A program made the position numbers and the translations under genes. A stretch of 63,508 nt of DNA from positions 1-63,508 of the forward strand of contig PLNW01000141.1 of assembly GCA_003142855.1 (NCBI GenBank). Direction: 5' to 3'. Below are positions 9,381-17,151 of the stretch, piece after piece. Origin of the DNA: Myxococcales bacterium (GTDB lineage: Bacteria > Myxococcota_A > Polyangia > Fen-1088). The notes beneath the pieces are model-generated. The model had not been told where the DNA came from, did not search any database, and was given only the letters and a program-made list of their open reading frames with translations. The first letter of the stretch is position 1. Every line of letters begins with the position of its first letter.

Positions 9381-10399
9381 GCACCGCTCCGCCCACAGCC
9401 TCGCGACGGCACACCTTCGCGGTCGCGCCCAGCGCGGCCGGACGCCGGCTAGACTTGGTCCTGGCAGCCGAGTTTCCCCAAGTCTCTCGCACGCAGTTCA
9501 CCCGCCTCGTGTCTGAGGGTGCGGTCACGCTCAACGGGCAGATGGTGGCGCCCTCGCGCAAGCTGCGGGCTGGAGAAGTCATCGTGTGGACGCCGCCCGC
9601 GCCTCGCCCCAGCACAGTGCTGCGCGCCCAGGACATCCCTCTGCACATCGTGTACGAGGACGCAGCGTTGGTGGTGCTCGACAAGCCGCCGGGACTGGTG
9701 GTTCACCCGGCGGCCGGGCATGAGGACGGGACGCTGGTGAACGCTCTTCTGGCTCATTGTCGGGATCTGCGTGGAATCGGCGGCGAGCTGCGTCCCGGGA
9801 TCGTGCACCGTCTGGACAAGGACACCTCGGGCCTGCTGGTGGTGGCCAAGGACGACGCCACCATGGTGGCTTTGGGCGCTGACTTCAAGATCCACCGGGT
9901 CAGGCGCGTGTACGATGCGCTGGTGGTGGGTCGGCCGCCCCGGGCCGCGGGCCAGATCGATACCCTGCATGGCCGCGATCCGCACGACCGCAAACGCTTC
10001 ACCACGCGGGTCAAGACCGGCCGGCGCGCGATCACCAACTGGCGGTTGGTGGAGGATTTGGGCCGGGCCGCGCGCATGCAGGCCGAGCTGGAAACCGGGC
10101 GCACCCACCAGGTGCGGGTCCATCTGGCGGCACTCGGCTGTCCCCTCTTGGGCGACGCCAGCTATGGCCGATCGCCGCGCGACACGGATGTGCGCTCCAT
10201 CGGGCGCACCCTGGGCCGGCAAGCGCTGCACGCGCGGGTGCTGGGCTTCTTCCATCCCAAGACCGGCGCGTGGCTGGAATTTCAGTCGGAGCCACCCGCG
10301 GACTTTGTGGCGGCGTTGGACAGCTTGCGTGCCTTGGCGGCCGAGGACCGAGCCAAGGCCGAGGCGCGCGACGAGACCCTATCCTGGAGGCGAGGTTGA
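9377..10399 (+). CDS. rluD: RluD-family 23S rRNA pseudouridine synthase
   Basis: Isomerises uridine to pseudouridine in 23S rRNA (helix 69 for RluD). An N-terminal S4 RNA-binding domain (~residues 16-75) is followed by the RluA-type catalytic domain with HRLDKDTSG near residue 144, whose first Asp is the nucleophile, and the later GRTHQVRVHL motif. Its 340 residues match the family. Start is the GTG at 9377 that overlaps the preceding stop codon. pgeF follows 1 base after its stop, an arrangement common in many bacteria. RluC/RluA specificity cannot be excluded. Confidence 0.93.
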   Translation: MSTAPPTASRRHTFAVAPSAAGRRLDLVLAAEFPQVSRTQFTRLVSEGAVTLNGQMVAPSRKLRAGEVIVWTPPAPRPSTVLRAQDIPLHIVYEDAALVVLDKPPGLVVHPAAGHEDGTLVNALLAHCRDLRGIGGELRPGIVHRLDKDTSGLLVVAKDDATMVALGADFKIHRVRRVYDALVVGRPPRAAGQIDTLHGRDPHDRKRFTTRVKTGRRAITNWRLVEDLGRAARMQAELETGRTHQVRVHLAALGCPLLGDASYGRSPRDTDVRSIGRTLGRQALHARVLGFFHPKTGAWLEFQSEPPADFVAALDSLRALAAEDRAKAEARDETLSWRRG

Positions 10400-10400
10400 C

Positions 10401-11210
10401 ATGGAAGCCAGGGATTTTCCGGTCGCTGACGGTGTTCTTGTTCCGCTGTTGCAGTCGGCCACCATTCCCGCATCGTTTCGCCACGGCTTCAGCACGCGTG
10501 CCGGCGGGGTCAGCCCGGCGCCCTATCACAGCCTCAATCTGGGCAGCAAGTGGGGCGATTCGGCGGAAAACGTGGCCGAGAACCGACGTCGCCTGTTGGC
10601 CGCCTCGGGCGCGCGCGCGATGGTCCGGGTTTCGCAGAAACACGGGACGCATGTGGTGCGTGTGGCGGCCGGCGACGATCCCGAGACCGTGAAGGGCATG
10701 GAAGCCGACGGACTGTGCAGTAACCAGGCGGGCCTTGGCTTGTCGGTGCACGTGGCTGACTGCGTGCCGGTCTTGATCGCTGATCCACGGACCGGGGCGT
10801 GCGCGGCGTTGCACGCGGGTTGGCGCGGGACCGTGGCGGGCGTCGCGCTGGCCGGCGTGAAGGCGCTGGCCGAGGGGTTCGGCTGCCGGCCCGAGGATTT
10901 GCGGGTTGCACTCGGTCCCTGCATCGGTCCTTGTTGCTTCGACGTCGGCGCTGAAGTCGTTGCCGCCTTCGAGGCAGCCTGGCCCGGCGCGCACGCAGCA
11001 GACATCGTGGTGGAGACGCCGGGGTTTCAGCCGCGCATCGATCTGCGCCAGTGTTTGCGTTTGCAGTTTCAGGCGGCCGGCGTTTTGCCCGCGCACATCG
11101 ATGTCAGCGCGGACTGCACCAGCTGCGATCCGGCCGGCCGCTTCTATTCCTTCCGTCACTCCGGCCGCCTGACTGGGCAGTCGGTGGGATTCATCGTGGT
11201 TCCAGACTGA
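10401..11210 (+). CDS. pgeF: PgeF/YfiH-family peptidoglycan-editing factor (multicopper polyphenol oxidase fold)
   Basis: A 269-residue cytosolic protein of the YfiH/DUF152 family. E. coli YfiH prevents misincorporation of serine into muropeptides; other members show purine nucleoside phosphorylase/deaminase activity. Metal-binding residues are visible in QKHGTHV, VADCVPVLI and LHAGWRG. It starts 1 base after the rluD stop and is the last gene of this three-gene operon. Full length; no anomalies. Confidence 0.92.
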   Translation: MEARDFPVADGVLVPLLQSATIPASFRHGFSTRAGGVSPAPYHSLNLGSKWGDSAENVAENRRRLLAASGARAMVRVSQKHGTHVVRVAAGDDPETVKGMEADGLCSNQAGLGLSVHVADCVPVLIADPRTGACAALHAGWRGTVAGVALAGVKALAEGFGCRPEDLRVALGPCIGPCCFDVGAEVVAAFEAAWPGAHAADIVVETPGFQPRIDLRQCLRLQFQAAGVLPAHIDVSADCTSCDPAGRFYSFRHSGRLTGQSVGFIVVPD

Positions 11211-11261
11211 CGGTTGCAACTTGGGGGCGTGAGATGATTCATCTCGACCGCGACCCGCCGC

Positions 11262-11299
11262 TGAGAACACAGAGGTGAGAGGGGAGGCCACAGAGTCGG
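11262..11299 (-). repeat. Dispersed repeat, inverted copy
   Basis: Its reverse complement reads CTCACCTCTGTGTTCTCAGC in its core. This matches the core of the two copies at about 13955-14012 and 14048-14105 with few changes. All three copies lie in or next to intergenic DNA within 3 kb. Confidence 0.6.
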
Positions 11300-11583
11300 A
11301 GAAGACGCAATGATGTCCCGGCGGCGCGCGGCGCTCGCTACTCGAATGCGATTTCGTCGATCTCGACCTGGTTGTTGGCCATAGGGTCAGCCCGGTCGCA
11401 GACAGATCCGCCGCCAACACTCTCTGCGCGCCCACTTGCAGGGATGGGGCCGCGTAGTCGACAGGCATGGCGAGCAGCACCGGGGCCCCGGCCACTCTCC
11501 CGCTGGGAAAGGGTAGTGGCTCCTTTCCAACACGATGACACTCACTCAGCCACGCGCTGAAGGGTGGTCGTGGTCGTAAACGT

Positions 11584-11623
11584 GGTCGTGGCCCTGGCCG
11601 GAGTGATCACCACGGCCACGACC
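11584..11623 (-). terminator. Candidate leuA terminator hairpin
   Basis: A perfect inverted repeat, GGTCGTGGCC and GGCCACGACC, with a 20-nt loop begins 5 bases past the leuA stop codon. No T-run follows on the minus strand, so intrinsic termination is unproven. Confidence 0.4.
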
Positions 11624-11627
11624 TTGG

Positions 11628-13190
11628 TCAGAGTGAGACCGTCGGCCCCGACAGCCGGCTACGCAATCGCGGGGCGAATTTGCGCATGCGGTGGACCTTG
11701 TTCACCACGTCCATATAGGCCAGAGCGGAAGCCTCGACGATGTCGGTGCTGGTGCCCACGCCGGCGAAAGTGCCTTCGGGCGCGACCGCGATGATCTTCA
11801 CGCGGCCCAGCGCCTCCTGACCGGCGCTGATGGAATCCAGGTGAAAGTCGCGCACCGTGATGGTGAAGCCCACGATGCGGTCGATGGCCTTGGTGGTGGC
11901 GTCGACCACGCCGTCGCCGCTGGCCGCTTCCTGGGTCGACTTGCCTTCGCACGCGATGCGAACCGTGGCCGTGGGGATCACGGCCCGGCCGCCGGTGACG
12001 TTGAGATACTCGAGTTTGTAGGCGTCGGCCATTTCCTCGACGGTGGTCGCCTCCATCAAGGCCACCATATCATCGTCGAAGATGGTGCCCTTCTTGTCAG
12101 CCAGGGCCTTGAAGCGCGGATAGAAATTCTCGAGGTCGATGTCCTTCTCGGCGTAGCCCAAGCTTTCCAGCCGGTTCTTCACCATGTGACTGCCCGACCG
12201 GCTGGTCAGGTTCATCTTGTTCTCTTTGAGGCCGATGGACTGCGGGGTCATGATCTCATAGGTCTGCTTGGCCTTGAGCACGCCGTCCTGATGGATGCCC
12301 GACGAGTGCGCGAAGGCGTTGCTGCCCACCACCGCTTTGTTGGGCTGCACCGGCATGCCACACAAGTCGCGCACCAGGCGGCTGGTGCGCATGATCTCGG
12401 TGGTGGCCACGTTGCAGGTCACATTGAGGTAGTCCTTGCGCACCTTCATGATCATCACGACCTCTTCCAGGGCCGCGTTGCCAGCGCGTTCGCCGATGCC
12501 GTTGATGGTGCATTCCACCTGGCGCGCCCCGTGCTTGACCGCGGTGATGGAGTTGGCCGTGGCCATGCCCAGATCGTTGTGACAGTGGACGGCGATGATG
12601 GCCTTGTCCACGTTGGGCACGTTGTTCATCAGGTTGTCGATGATGGCCCCGAAGATTTCCGGCGTGGTATAGCCCACGGTGTCGGGAATGTTGATGGTGC
12701 TGGCGCCGCACTTGATGGCGGTCTCCACCACACGGCACAGGAATTCGGGCTCGGTGCGGCCGGCGTCCTCGGCCGAAAACTGTACGTCGTCGCACTTGCT
12801 GCGCGCCAGCTTCACACTTTGCGTGACCAGCGCCAGGATCTCCTCGGGCGTGCGGTGCAGCTTCTTTTCCCGGTGGATGGTCGAGGTGCCGATGAAGGTA
12901 TGGATGCGGGGGTGTTCGGCGGGCTTGAGCGCCTTGGCACAGGTGAGGATGTCCTTTTCCACCGCGCGGGCCAGACCGCAAATGGCGGGGCCCTTGATCT
13001 CGCGCGCGATGGTCTCCACCGACTCGAAATCGCCTGGCGAGGAAATGGGGAAGCCGGCTTCGATGACATCCACCTGCAAAGCGGCGAGCTGCCGCGCGAT
13101 GCGGATTTTCTGTTGCACCGACAAGCTGGCCGGCAAGGCTTGCTCGCCGTCGCGCAGGGTGGTGTCGAATATGACGACTCGGTTTTTCAT
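11628..13190 (-). CDS. leuA: 2-isopropylmalate synthase
   Basis: Condenses acetyl-CoA with 2-ketoisovalerate, the first committed step of leucine synthesis, in the cytosol. The TIM-barrel HMGL-like domain begins with [11 protein letters not shown] (~residues 8-18), and metal-binding HCHNDLGMA is near residue 202. The C-terminal LeuA allosteric domain spans ~395-515 and gives leucine feedback inhibition in this family. 520 residues is the normal bacterial length. Start at ATG 13190; upstream codons in frame are not needed. The mutH-like gene lies 72 nt upstream on the same strand. No other leu gene is in the window. Confidence 0.95.
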   Translation of the reverse strand: MKNRVVIFDTTLRDGEQALPASLSVQQKIRIARQLAALQVDVIEAGFPISSPGDFESVETIAREIKGPAICGLARAVEKDILTCAKALKPAEHPRIHTFIGTSTIHREKKLHRTPEEILALVTQSVKLARSKCDDVQFSAEDAGRTEPEFLCRVVETAIKCGASTINIPDTVGYTTPEIFGAIIDNLMNNVPNVDKAIIAVHCHNDLGMATANSITAVKHGARQVECTINGIGERAGNAALEEVVMIMKVRKDYLNVTCNVATTEIMRTSRLVRDLCGMPVQPNKAVVGSNAFAHSSGIHQDGVLKAKQTYEIMTPQSIGLKENKMNLTSRSGSHMVKNRLESLGYAEKDIDLENFYPRFKALADKKGTIFDDDMVALMEATTVEEMADAYKLEYLNVTGGRAVIPTATVRIACEGKSTQEAASGDGVVDATTKAIDRIVGFTITVRDFHLDSISAGQEALGRVKIIAVAPEGTFAGVGTSTDIVEASALAYMDVVNKVHRMRKFAPRLRSRLSGPTVSL

Positions 13191-13262
13191 GGTTGCACTC
13201 CGTTGGGGACGTTCGAACTCGGCGCGGCCGAGCATACGTCCATCGCCCCGGCCAGGCGAGCG

Positions 13263-13970
13263 TCATTTGCCGCGCAGGATGCGCGCCACGAAAGCGGGAC
13301 GCAGATAGAAGCCGCACTTGCCGATCTGGGTGGGCTCGCCGGCAGGGCCAAAGGCTCGGCGTCGGTCGGCGGCGTTGCGACCCTTGGGGCGCACCTGCAA
13401 GACTTGTCCTTGGTGACCGGTAATGGCGGCGCCGCGGCCGCGCCGGAAATAGCTGCGCACGAACAGCTCGAAATCCGCGCGCAGCAGGGCTTGCTCGTCG
13501 GGCGAGGGCGTCCACAACCTGACCGCCACGACTTGGCGATCGCCGACGGAGTCAGCGTCGCTGGAGACTTCCAGCCCCACCCACAGCACCTGGCTGAGTT
13601 TTTGGCGCAGATAACTCGTCTCCCAGGATTCGCCGGCGATCACGATGGGATCGATCTGGCAGACCGCGGTTGATTCGCGCGGGACCAGGTCGTGGTCCAC
13701 CGGCACAGTCTTGAGTTCAATGCCCAGCGCCGCGAAGTCCTGGCCGCGACCGGAGCCATCGCCCGCGCCCAGCTCACGCTCGATGATCTGTCCTGACCAA
13801 CCCTTGGTGTGCACACGGCCCGCGGGCACAGGCAAGCCCAGTCCATCGGCCAGCTCGGCCAAAGTCACGCCCACCAAAGCGCGCGCATGCGCGAGCAACC
13901 TCTCTCGCTCAGTGCTCAGCAAAGAATCTGTCGACGCACTGGTCGCTCCCTCTGTGTCCTCTCTTCTCAC
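13263..13970 (-). CDS. mutH: MutH-type DNA mismatch repair endonuclease (MutH/Sau3AI family)
   Basis: In E. coli, MutH nicks the unmethylated strand at hemimethylated GATC during MutS/MutL-directed repair. This 235-residue protein aligns along its length with E. coli MutH: KGWSGQIIE early, then QDFAALGIELKT, which supplies the catalytic Asp, Glu and Lys (about D78, E85, K87), then WETSYLRQKLSQVLW and LQVRPKGRNA. GTG 13970 is used as start and lies inside a dispersed repeat; TTG codons ~15 residues later are alternatives. A restriction endonuclease of the same fold is the other possibility, but similarity to MutH across the C terminus argues against it. Confidence 0.88.
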   Translation of the reverse strand: MRREDTEGATSASTDSLLSTERERLLAHARALVGVTLAELADGLGLPVPAGRVHTKGWSGQIIERELGAGDGSGRGQDFAALGIELKTVPVDHDLVPRESTAVCQIDPIVIAGESWETSYLRQKLSQVLWVGLEVSSDADSVGDRQVVAVRLWTPSPDEQALLRADFELFVRSYFRRGRGAAITGHQGQVLQVRPKGRNAADRRRAFGPAGEPTQIGKCGFYLRPAFVARILRGK

Positions 13971-14012
13971 CTCTGTGTCCTCAGCCGCGCATCGCTATTC
14001 AGATGAACCCGC
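13955..14012 (+). repeat. Dispersed repeat, tandem copy 1
   Basis: About 58 bases with core CTCACCTCTGTGTCCTCAGC, roughly 80-85% identical by eye to copy 2 just downstream. It covers the likely 5' end of the mutH-like gene. Confidence 0.65.
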
Positions 14013-14047
14013 GGTTCTCGCTGTGGCCGCGAAGCTGCACTGACCTG

Positions 14048-14105
14048 TGTTCTCTCCTCTCACCCCTGTGTCCTCAGCCGCGCGCGGCTATTGCGTTGAA
14101 CTCGC
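14048..14105 (+). repeat. Dispersed repeat, tandem copy 2
   Basis: Second direct copy, core CTCACCCCTGTGTCCTCAGC, in the gap between the mutH-like gene and the TPR protein gene. An inverted copy lies near 11262-11299. Confidence 0.65.
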
Positions 14106-14136
14106 CCGCCGAGCTGCGGCTGCAACCCTGGACCAA

Positions 14137-15036
14137 TCAGAAGCGGCCGCGCGCGCTCAAGGTCAGGCCGCCGGGCGTCCAGCCCATGCCCACCGAAGTG
14201 TCGTCGGACGAGCTGCTACTGCCGCTGGAGTAGAGGCGATAGAGCAGAACGGCCTCGACCGCGGCCGCCGCGCCCGCGATGCCGAACAAGGCGTACGACC
14301 AGTACGCTTCGGACTTGGCGCTGTTCCAAGAGGAATTGGCCGTGTTGTAATCGGTCGCGGAGTTGGCCTTGTTCATATCACTGCGCGCCATGAAGTTCGG
14401 GATCCAGGCCGCGGCGAAGATCGCGACTGCCGCGCCTCCGACGACCCACTCGGCGATGTGGCTGGATTGGCGAGCCTCGGGGACCGGTTGGGTCACGTGA
14501 GGCGGCGGCTCGATGGGGAGCGGCTTCTCTACCTTCTCTTTGGGCGGCTCCGGCTCCACGGCAACCTCAGGCTTTTCCTCGCCCGTGGCAGGTTCGGTGG
14601 TCGCTGGCTCTCCCCCGACGATAGACTCTTTGACTTGATTGATCTTGCCTTCCAGTTCCGTGATCTTAGCCTGCACCTCGTCCTTGTCTTGGGCGTCGGC
14701 CTTCAAGGTCAGATAGGCCTTGTACGACCTCAGGGCCAGCTCGAGGTCGCCTGAACGCTCGGCGACGCGTCCGAGATTGTAGGCCGTGAAGGCGTGGGCC
14801 ACCATCTTCATGGAGCAGGCATAGGCTTTCACCGCCTCGACGTCGTTCCCGGCATTTTCGGCCGCCTCGGCCCGCGCGAACCATTCCTTGGCCAGGGCCC
14901 GTCGCTCGTCAGTCCGATCCGGCGAGCTGGCCGGGCACTCGGCCGCGCGAACGGCTGCGGCGCTGAGAACCGTCAGGCCGCAAACCAGGAGGGACAGCGG
15001 CAGCGAGAGGGGAGGGGAAACGCGCGAGTGTTTCAT
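14137..15036 (-). CDS. Exported TPR protein with proline-rich linker and transmembrane helices
   Basis: A 299-residue protein with a signal peptide (hydrophobic ~12-30, cleaved after VRAAE). A tetratricopeptide-like helical region (~45-130; AYNLGRVAERSGDLELALRSYKAYL) follows, then a coiled Lys/Glu stretch, a Pro/Glu-rich linker (~150-205) and two hydrophobic helices (~215-235 and ~265-285). This layout is frequent in Myxococcota. Function unknown; a periplasmic scaffold tethered to the inner membrane is the simplest reading. Start at ATG 15036, where the signal peptide begins. Confidence 0.75.
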   Translation of the reverse strand: MKHSRVSPPLSLPLSLLVCGLTVLSAAAVRAAECPASSPDRTDERRALAKEWFARAEAAENAGNDVEAVKAYACSMKMVAHAFTAYNLGRVAERSGDLELALRSYKAYLTLKADAQDKDEVQAKITELEGKINQVKESIVGGEPATTEPATGEEKPEVAVEPEPPKEKVEKPLPIEPPPHVTQPVPEARQSSHIAEWVVGGAAVAIFAAAWIPNFMARSDMNKANSATDYNTANSSWNSAKSEAYWSYALFGIAGAAAAVEAVLLYRLYSSGSSSSSDDTSVGMGWTPGGLTLSARGRF

Positions 15037-15216
15037 GGCTCTTACCAAAGCTCAAAATGGGTTAGGCCGGCCTTGCTGGAATCCGATGGTTCTCGTGGGA
15101 AGGATACGCTGGGTACGGACGCCCATTATACCTGAATCTGTCGCGGACCCCTATCTTGCGATTCTCACGGAACGCCGCCAGGATGCATCATCACACCTCG
15201 CCCTGAGCGGCGCCAG

Positions 15217-17049
15217 TCATGGGCTGGGAGCGGCCGCGCGCTCCGCTGTCCACGAGCCGTAGACGCTCGCGCTTCCGCTGCGGTTCTTGAACATGGCCGA
15301 CCAGACGCCTGGTCCTCCCAAGTCGTAGGACGTGCTGCCCAACGCATCCGCATGGCCGTCGCCATCGCGATCGACAATCGGGGCTGAGCCGGACAGGAGG
15401 AAGTCGAGATCCTGTCCGTCCAGGGCTGAGAAACTTGTGTCCAGGAGCTGCGCGAGAGCCTTGAGGCCGGCAAGGCAGGCCGCGTTCACACAGCCGGGGG
15501 CCTGCTCCACTTCGGCGCACAGGAGCGAATCCAAGGCATCGCAGCCTCGCAACACGGTTCCACTGTCGTCACGCGTTGCCAGGTTCACCAGGGCTTCAAC
15601 AAAGGCACTCACGTCTGTAGCCTGAACACCCAGGCGGGGTGCCAGGCTGGATGCAGCGAAGGTGAAACGGGTGGCCGACCCCAGCTCCAGGGTGAAACCG
15701 TGAGGGTGGGCAGGAGGAGTGCTGATATTGAGCTGACCGGCCAGGGACACGCCCGACGCGAACTCGGCTTCCGGCGCCGGGGCCGCCAGGGCCGACATGG
15801 GAATCGACGAATGGATGGCGGCTCCCGGGAGATCGAGGGCCGTGAGTTGATGATCGACGTTGAACACATTGCTGGCGCCGGCGGCGGTCACCGTGAGTGT
15901 CGACTCGACGGTGAGACCGGTCAGATCCTGGCCGAGCTCGTGCGGCAGCCCCGCCAGTTGCCAAGCATCGAGAGAGGCGGGGAACAGTGCGTAGACTCTT
16001 GCATCCAGGTTGAGCCGATCCGCACAGGCGGAAGATGCATCGCTCACAGCCCGGCGGGCCGTCAGCAGCTCGCCCAGCGGCCCCTCGCCCCCGTCGACCG
16101 GCTGGCAGTCAAGCGGATCCTCCGCGCTGGAGCCACTCAGGGCATCGATGGTGCAGTCGAGCCACAATCGCGCCGGGTCGCAGGCGTCGCTGGACAGTTC
16201 GCTCCACGTCTGCTGAACAGACTCACTTCCTGGCAGCGAACTCCCAAAGGAAAACTGCGACACAGCAACAAACCTGCCCTCGGGCGAGGGGTAGAGCCGT
16301 GCCAGCGGCAGCAGGACACTCGTGAGCTGTTGGGCGGACAAACTGGCGCCAAACACGTCTGCGCATCCTTCACTCACCACGCTGCCTTGGGAGTCGACGG
16401 CCTGACCCAAGATGGCGTGTACGCCGCTGGTGACAACATTGGTGAAGATTGCAGGAGTCACCGTTCGCATCCCGCGCAAGGGAGGTGCTGGATTGGCCAG
16501 CGATACGTTGCTGCAAGATGTGTCGTCGTAGAAGTAGACACGGATCTTGGCGACCGGGTCGAGGGGCGATTGGTCAAGGATGACGGGCACGATCTCCACG
16601 CTGGCAAGCGCGACGGAAGTGACGAAGATCGGGATATCCAGGGTCGGGGCGTCCCCGGCCGAGGCCCTCACCTTGAAGGCCAGCGGCTTCTCTTCGGTGA
16701 GCCCTTGGCCGGCAATGACCTGCAAGGTGACCGCGCCATCGTCGTCGGTGATGGCGCTGGAAAACGAGAGCTGCGCGCCCCCGGAGCCGGGCGTGTTCGG
16801 ATCGTCCACGATGGAGAAATCCATGACCGCGCCTGGCACGGCCTGCCCCTGCGGCCCTCGCACATGGAACACAAGCTGCCGACTCCCGAAGGGCGGGATG
16901 GCCACCGTGTCTGACGTCGCCTCGATGGAGGACGGCTCGATGGCAGCCGCATCCGGCAGAGGCAGGAGCGTGTGACTTGAGCACGCCACGGTCAGCGCGA
17001 CCAGCAGCGCCCAACGTCCGCGAGCAGGAAAGTTTGCGAAGGATCCCAT
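15217..17049 (-). CDS. Large secreted lipoprotein, unknown function
   Basis: A 610-residue protein with a lipoprotein signal peptide: basic start, hydrophobic core, and VACSSH with the lipidated Cys near residue 24. An Ig-like beta-sandwich region (~45-160) resembles invasin/Big-type modules (VPGAVMDFSIVDD, GAVTLQVIAGQG). The rest has scattered cysteines, and a Ca-binding-like loop DRDGDGHAD lies near residue 580. It is likely on the cell surface or periplasmic. Start ATG 17049; the apparent frame extending to 18048 is antisense to dnaE and was discarded. Divergent from dnaE, about 100 nt apart. Confidence 0.7.
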   Translation of the reverse strand: MGSFANFPARGRWALLVALTVACSSHTLLPLPDAAAIEPSSIEATSDTVAIPPFGSRQLVFHVRGPQGQAVPGAVMDFSIVDDPNTPGSGGAQLSFSSAITDDDGAVTLQVIAGQGLTEEKPLAFKVRASAGDAPTLDIPIFVTSVALASVEIVPVILDQSPLDPVAKIRVYFYDDTSCSNVSLANPAPPLRGMRTVTPAIFTNVVTSGVHAILGQAVDSQGSVVSEGCADVFGASLSAQQLTSVLLPLARLYPSPEGRFVAVSQFSFGSSLPGSESVQQTWSELSSDACDPARLWLDCTIDALSGSSAEDPLDCQPVDGGEGPLGELLTARRAVSDASSACADRLNLDARVYALFPASLDAWQLAGLPHELGQDLTGLTVESTLTVTAAGASNVFNVDHQLTALDLPGAAIHSSIPMSALAAPAPEAEFASGVSLAGQLNISTPPAHPHGFTLELGSATRFTFAASSLAPRLGVQATDVSAFVEALVNLATRDDSGTVLRGCDALDSLLCAEVEQAPGCVNAACLAGLKALAQLLDTSFSALDGQDLDFLLSGSAPIVDRDGDGHADALGSTSYDLGGPGVWSAMFKNRSGSASVYGSWTAERAAAPSP

Positions 17050-17083
17050 CAGCAGCGACTGAGGACGAAGGCTAGCACAGCTT

Positions 17084-17120
17084 CGCGTCGTTGATCTTGC
17101 TGGCGCGTCGTTGATCTTGC
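17084..17120 (+). repeat. 17-bp tandem direct repeat upstream of dnaE
   Basis: CGCGTCGTTGATCTTGC occurs at 17084-17100 and again, identically, at 17104-17120 (period 20). It lies in the short divergent gap 32 bases before the dnaE start. It could be a regulator binding site or a slippage product. Confidence 0.75.
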
Positions 17121-17151
17121 CGCCCAAGGCGGGTAGACCGGGGCGAGAAAA

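Larger units (their letters stand above)
11211..11627. other. Intergenic region without a convincing gene
   Basis: These 417 bases separate pgeF from the leuA 3' end. They contain one copy of a dispersed CTCTGTGT-type repeat (about 11262-11299) and a perfect 10-bp hairpin (11584-11623). A short minus-strand frame ending in VEIDEIAFE at 11338 may be a remnant of an older gene but matches nothing I can name. Confidence 0.6.

Noticed and set aside
11338..11541. 67-codon minus-strand frame ending VEIDEIAFE
   Set aside because: Only the last ~14 residues look protein-like; no start, no family, so not called as a gene.
11691..13673. 660-codon open frame on the plus strand
   Set aside because: Antisense shadow of leuA and mutH; composition is His/Gly/Asp-rich as expected for GC-rich antisense frames.
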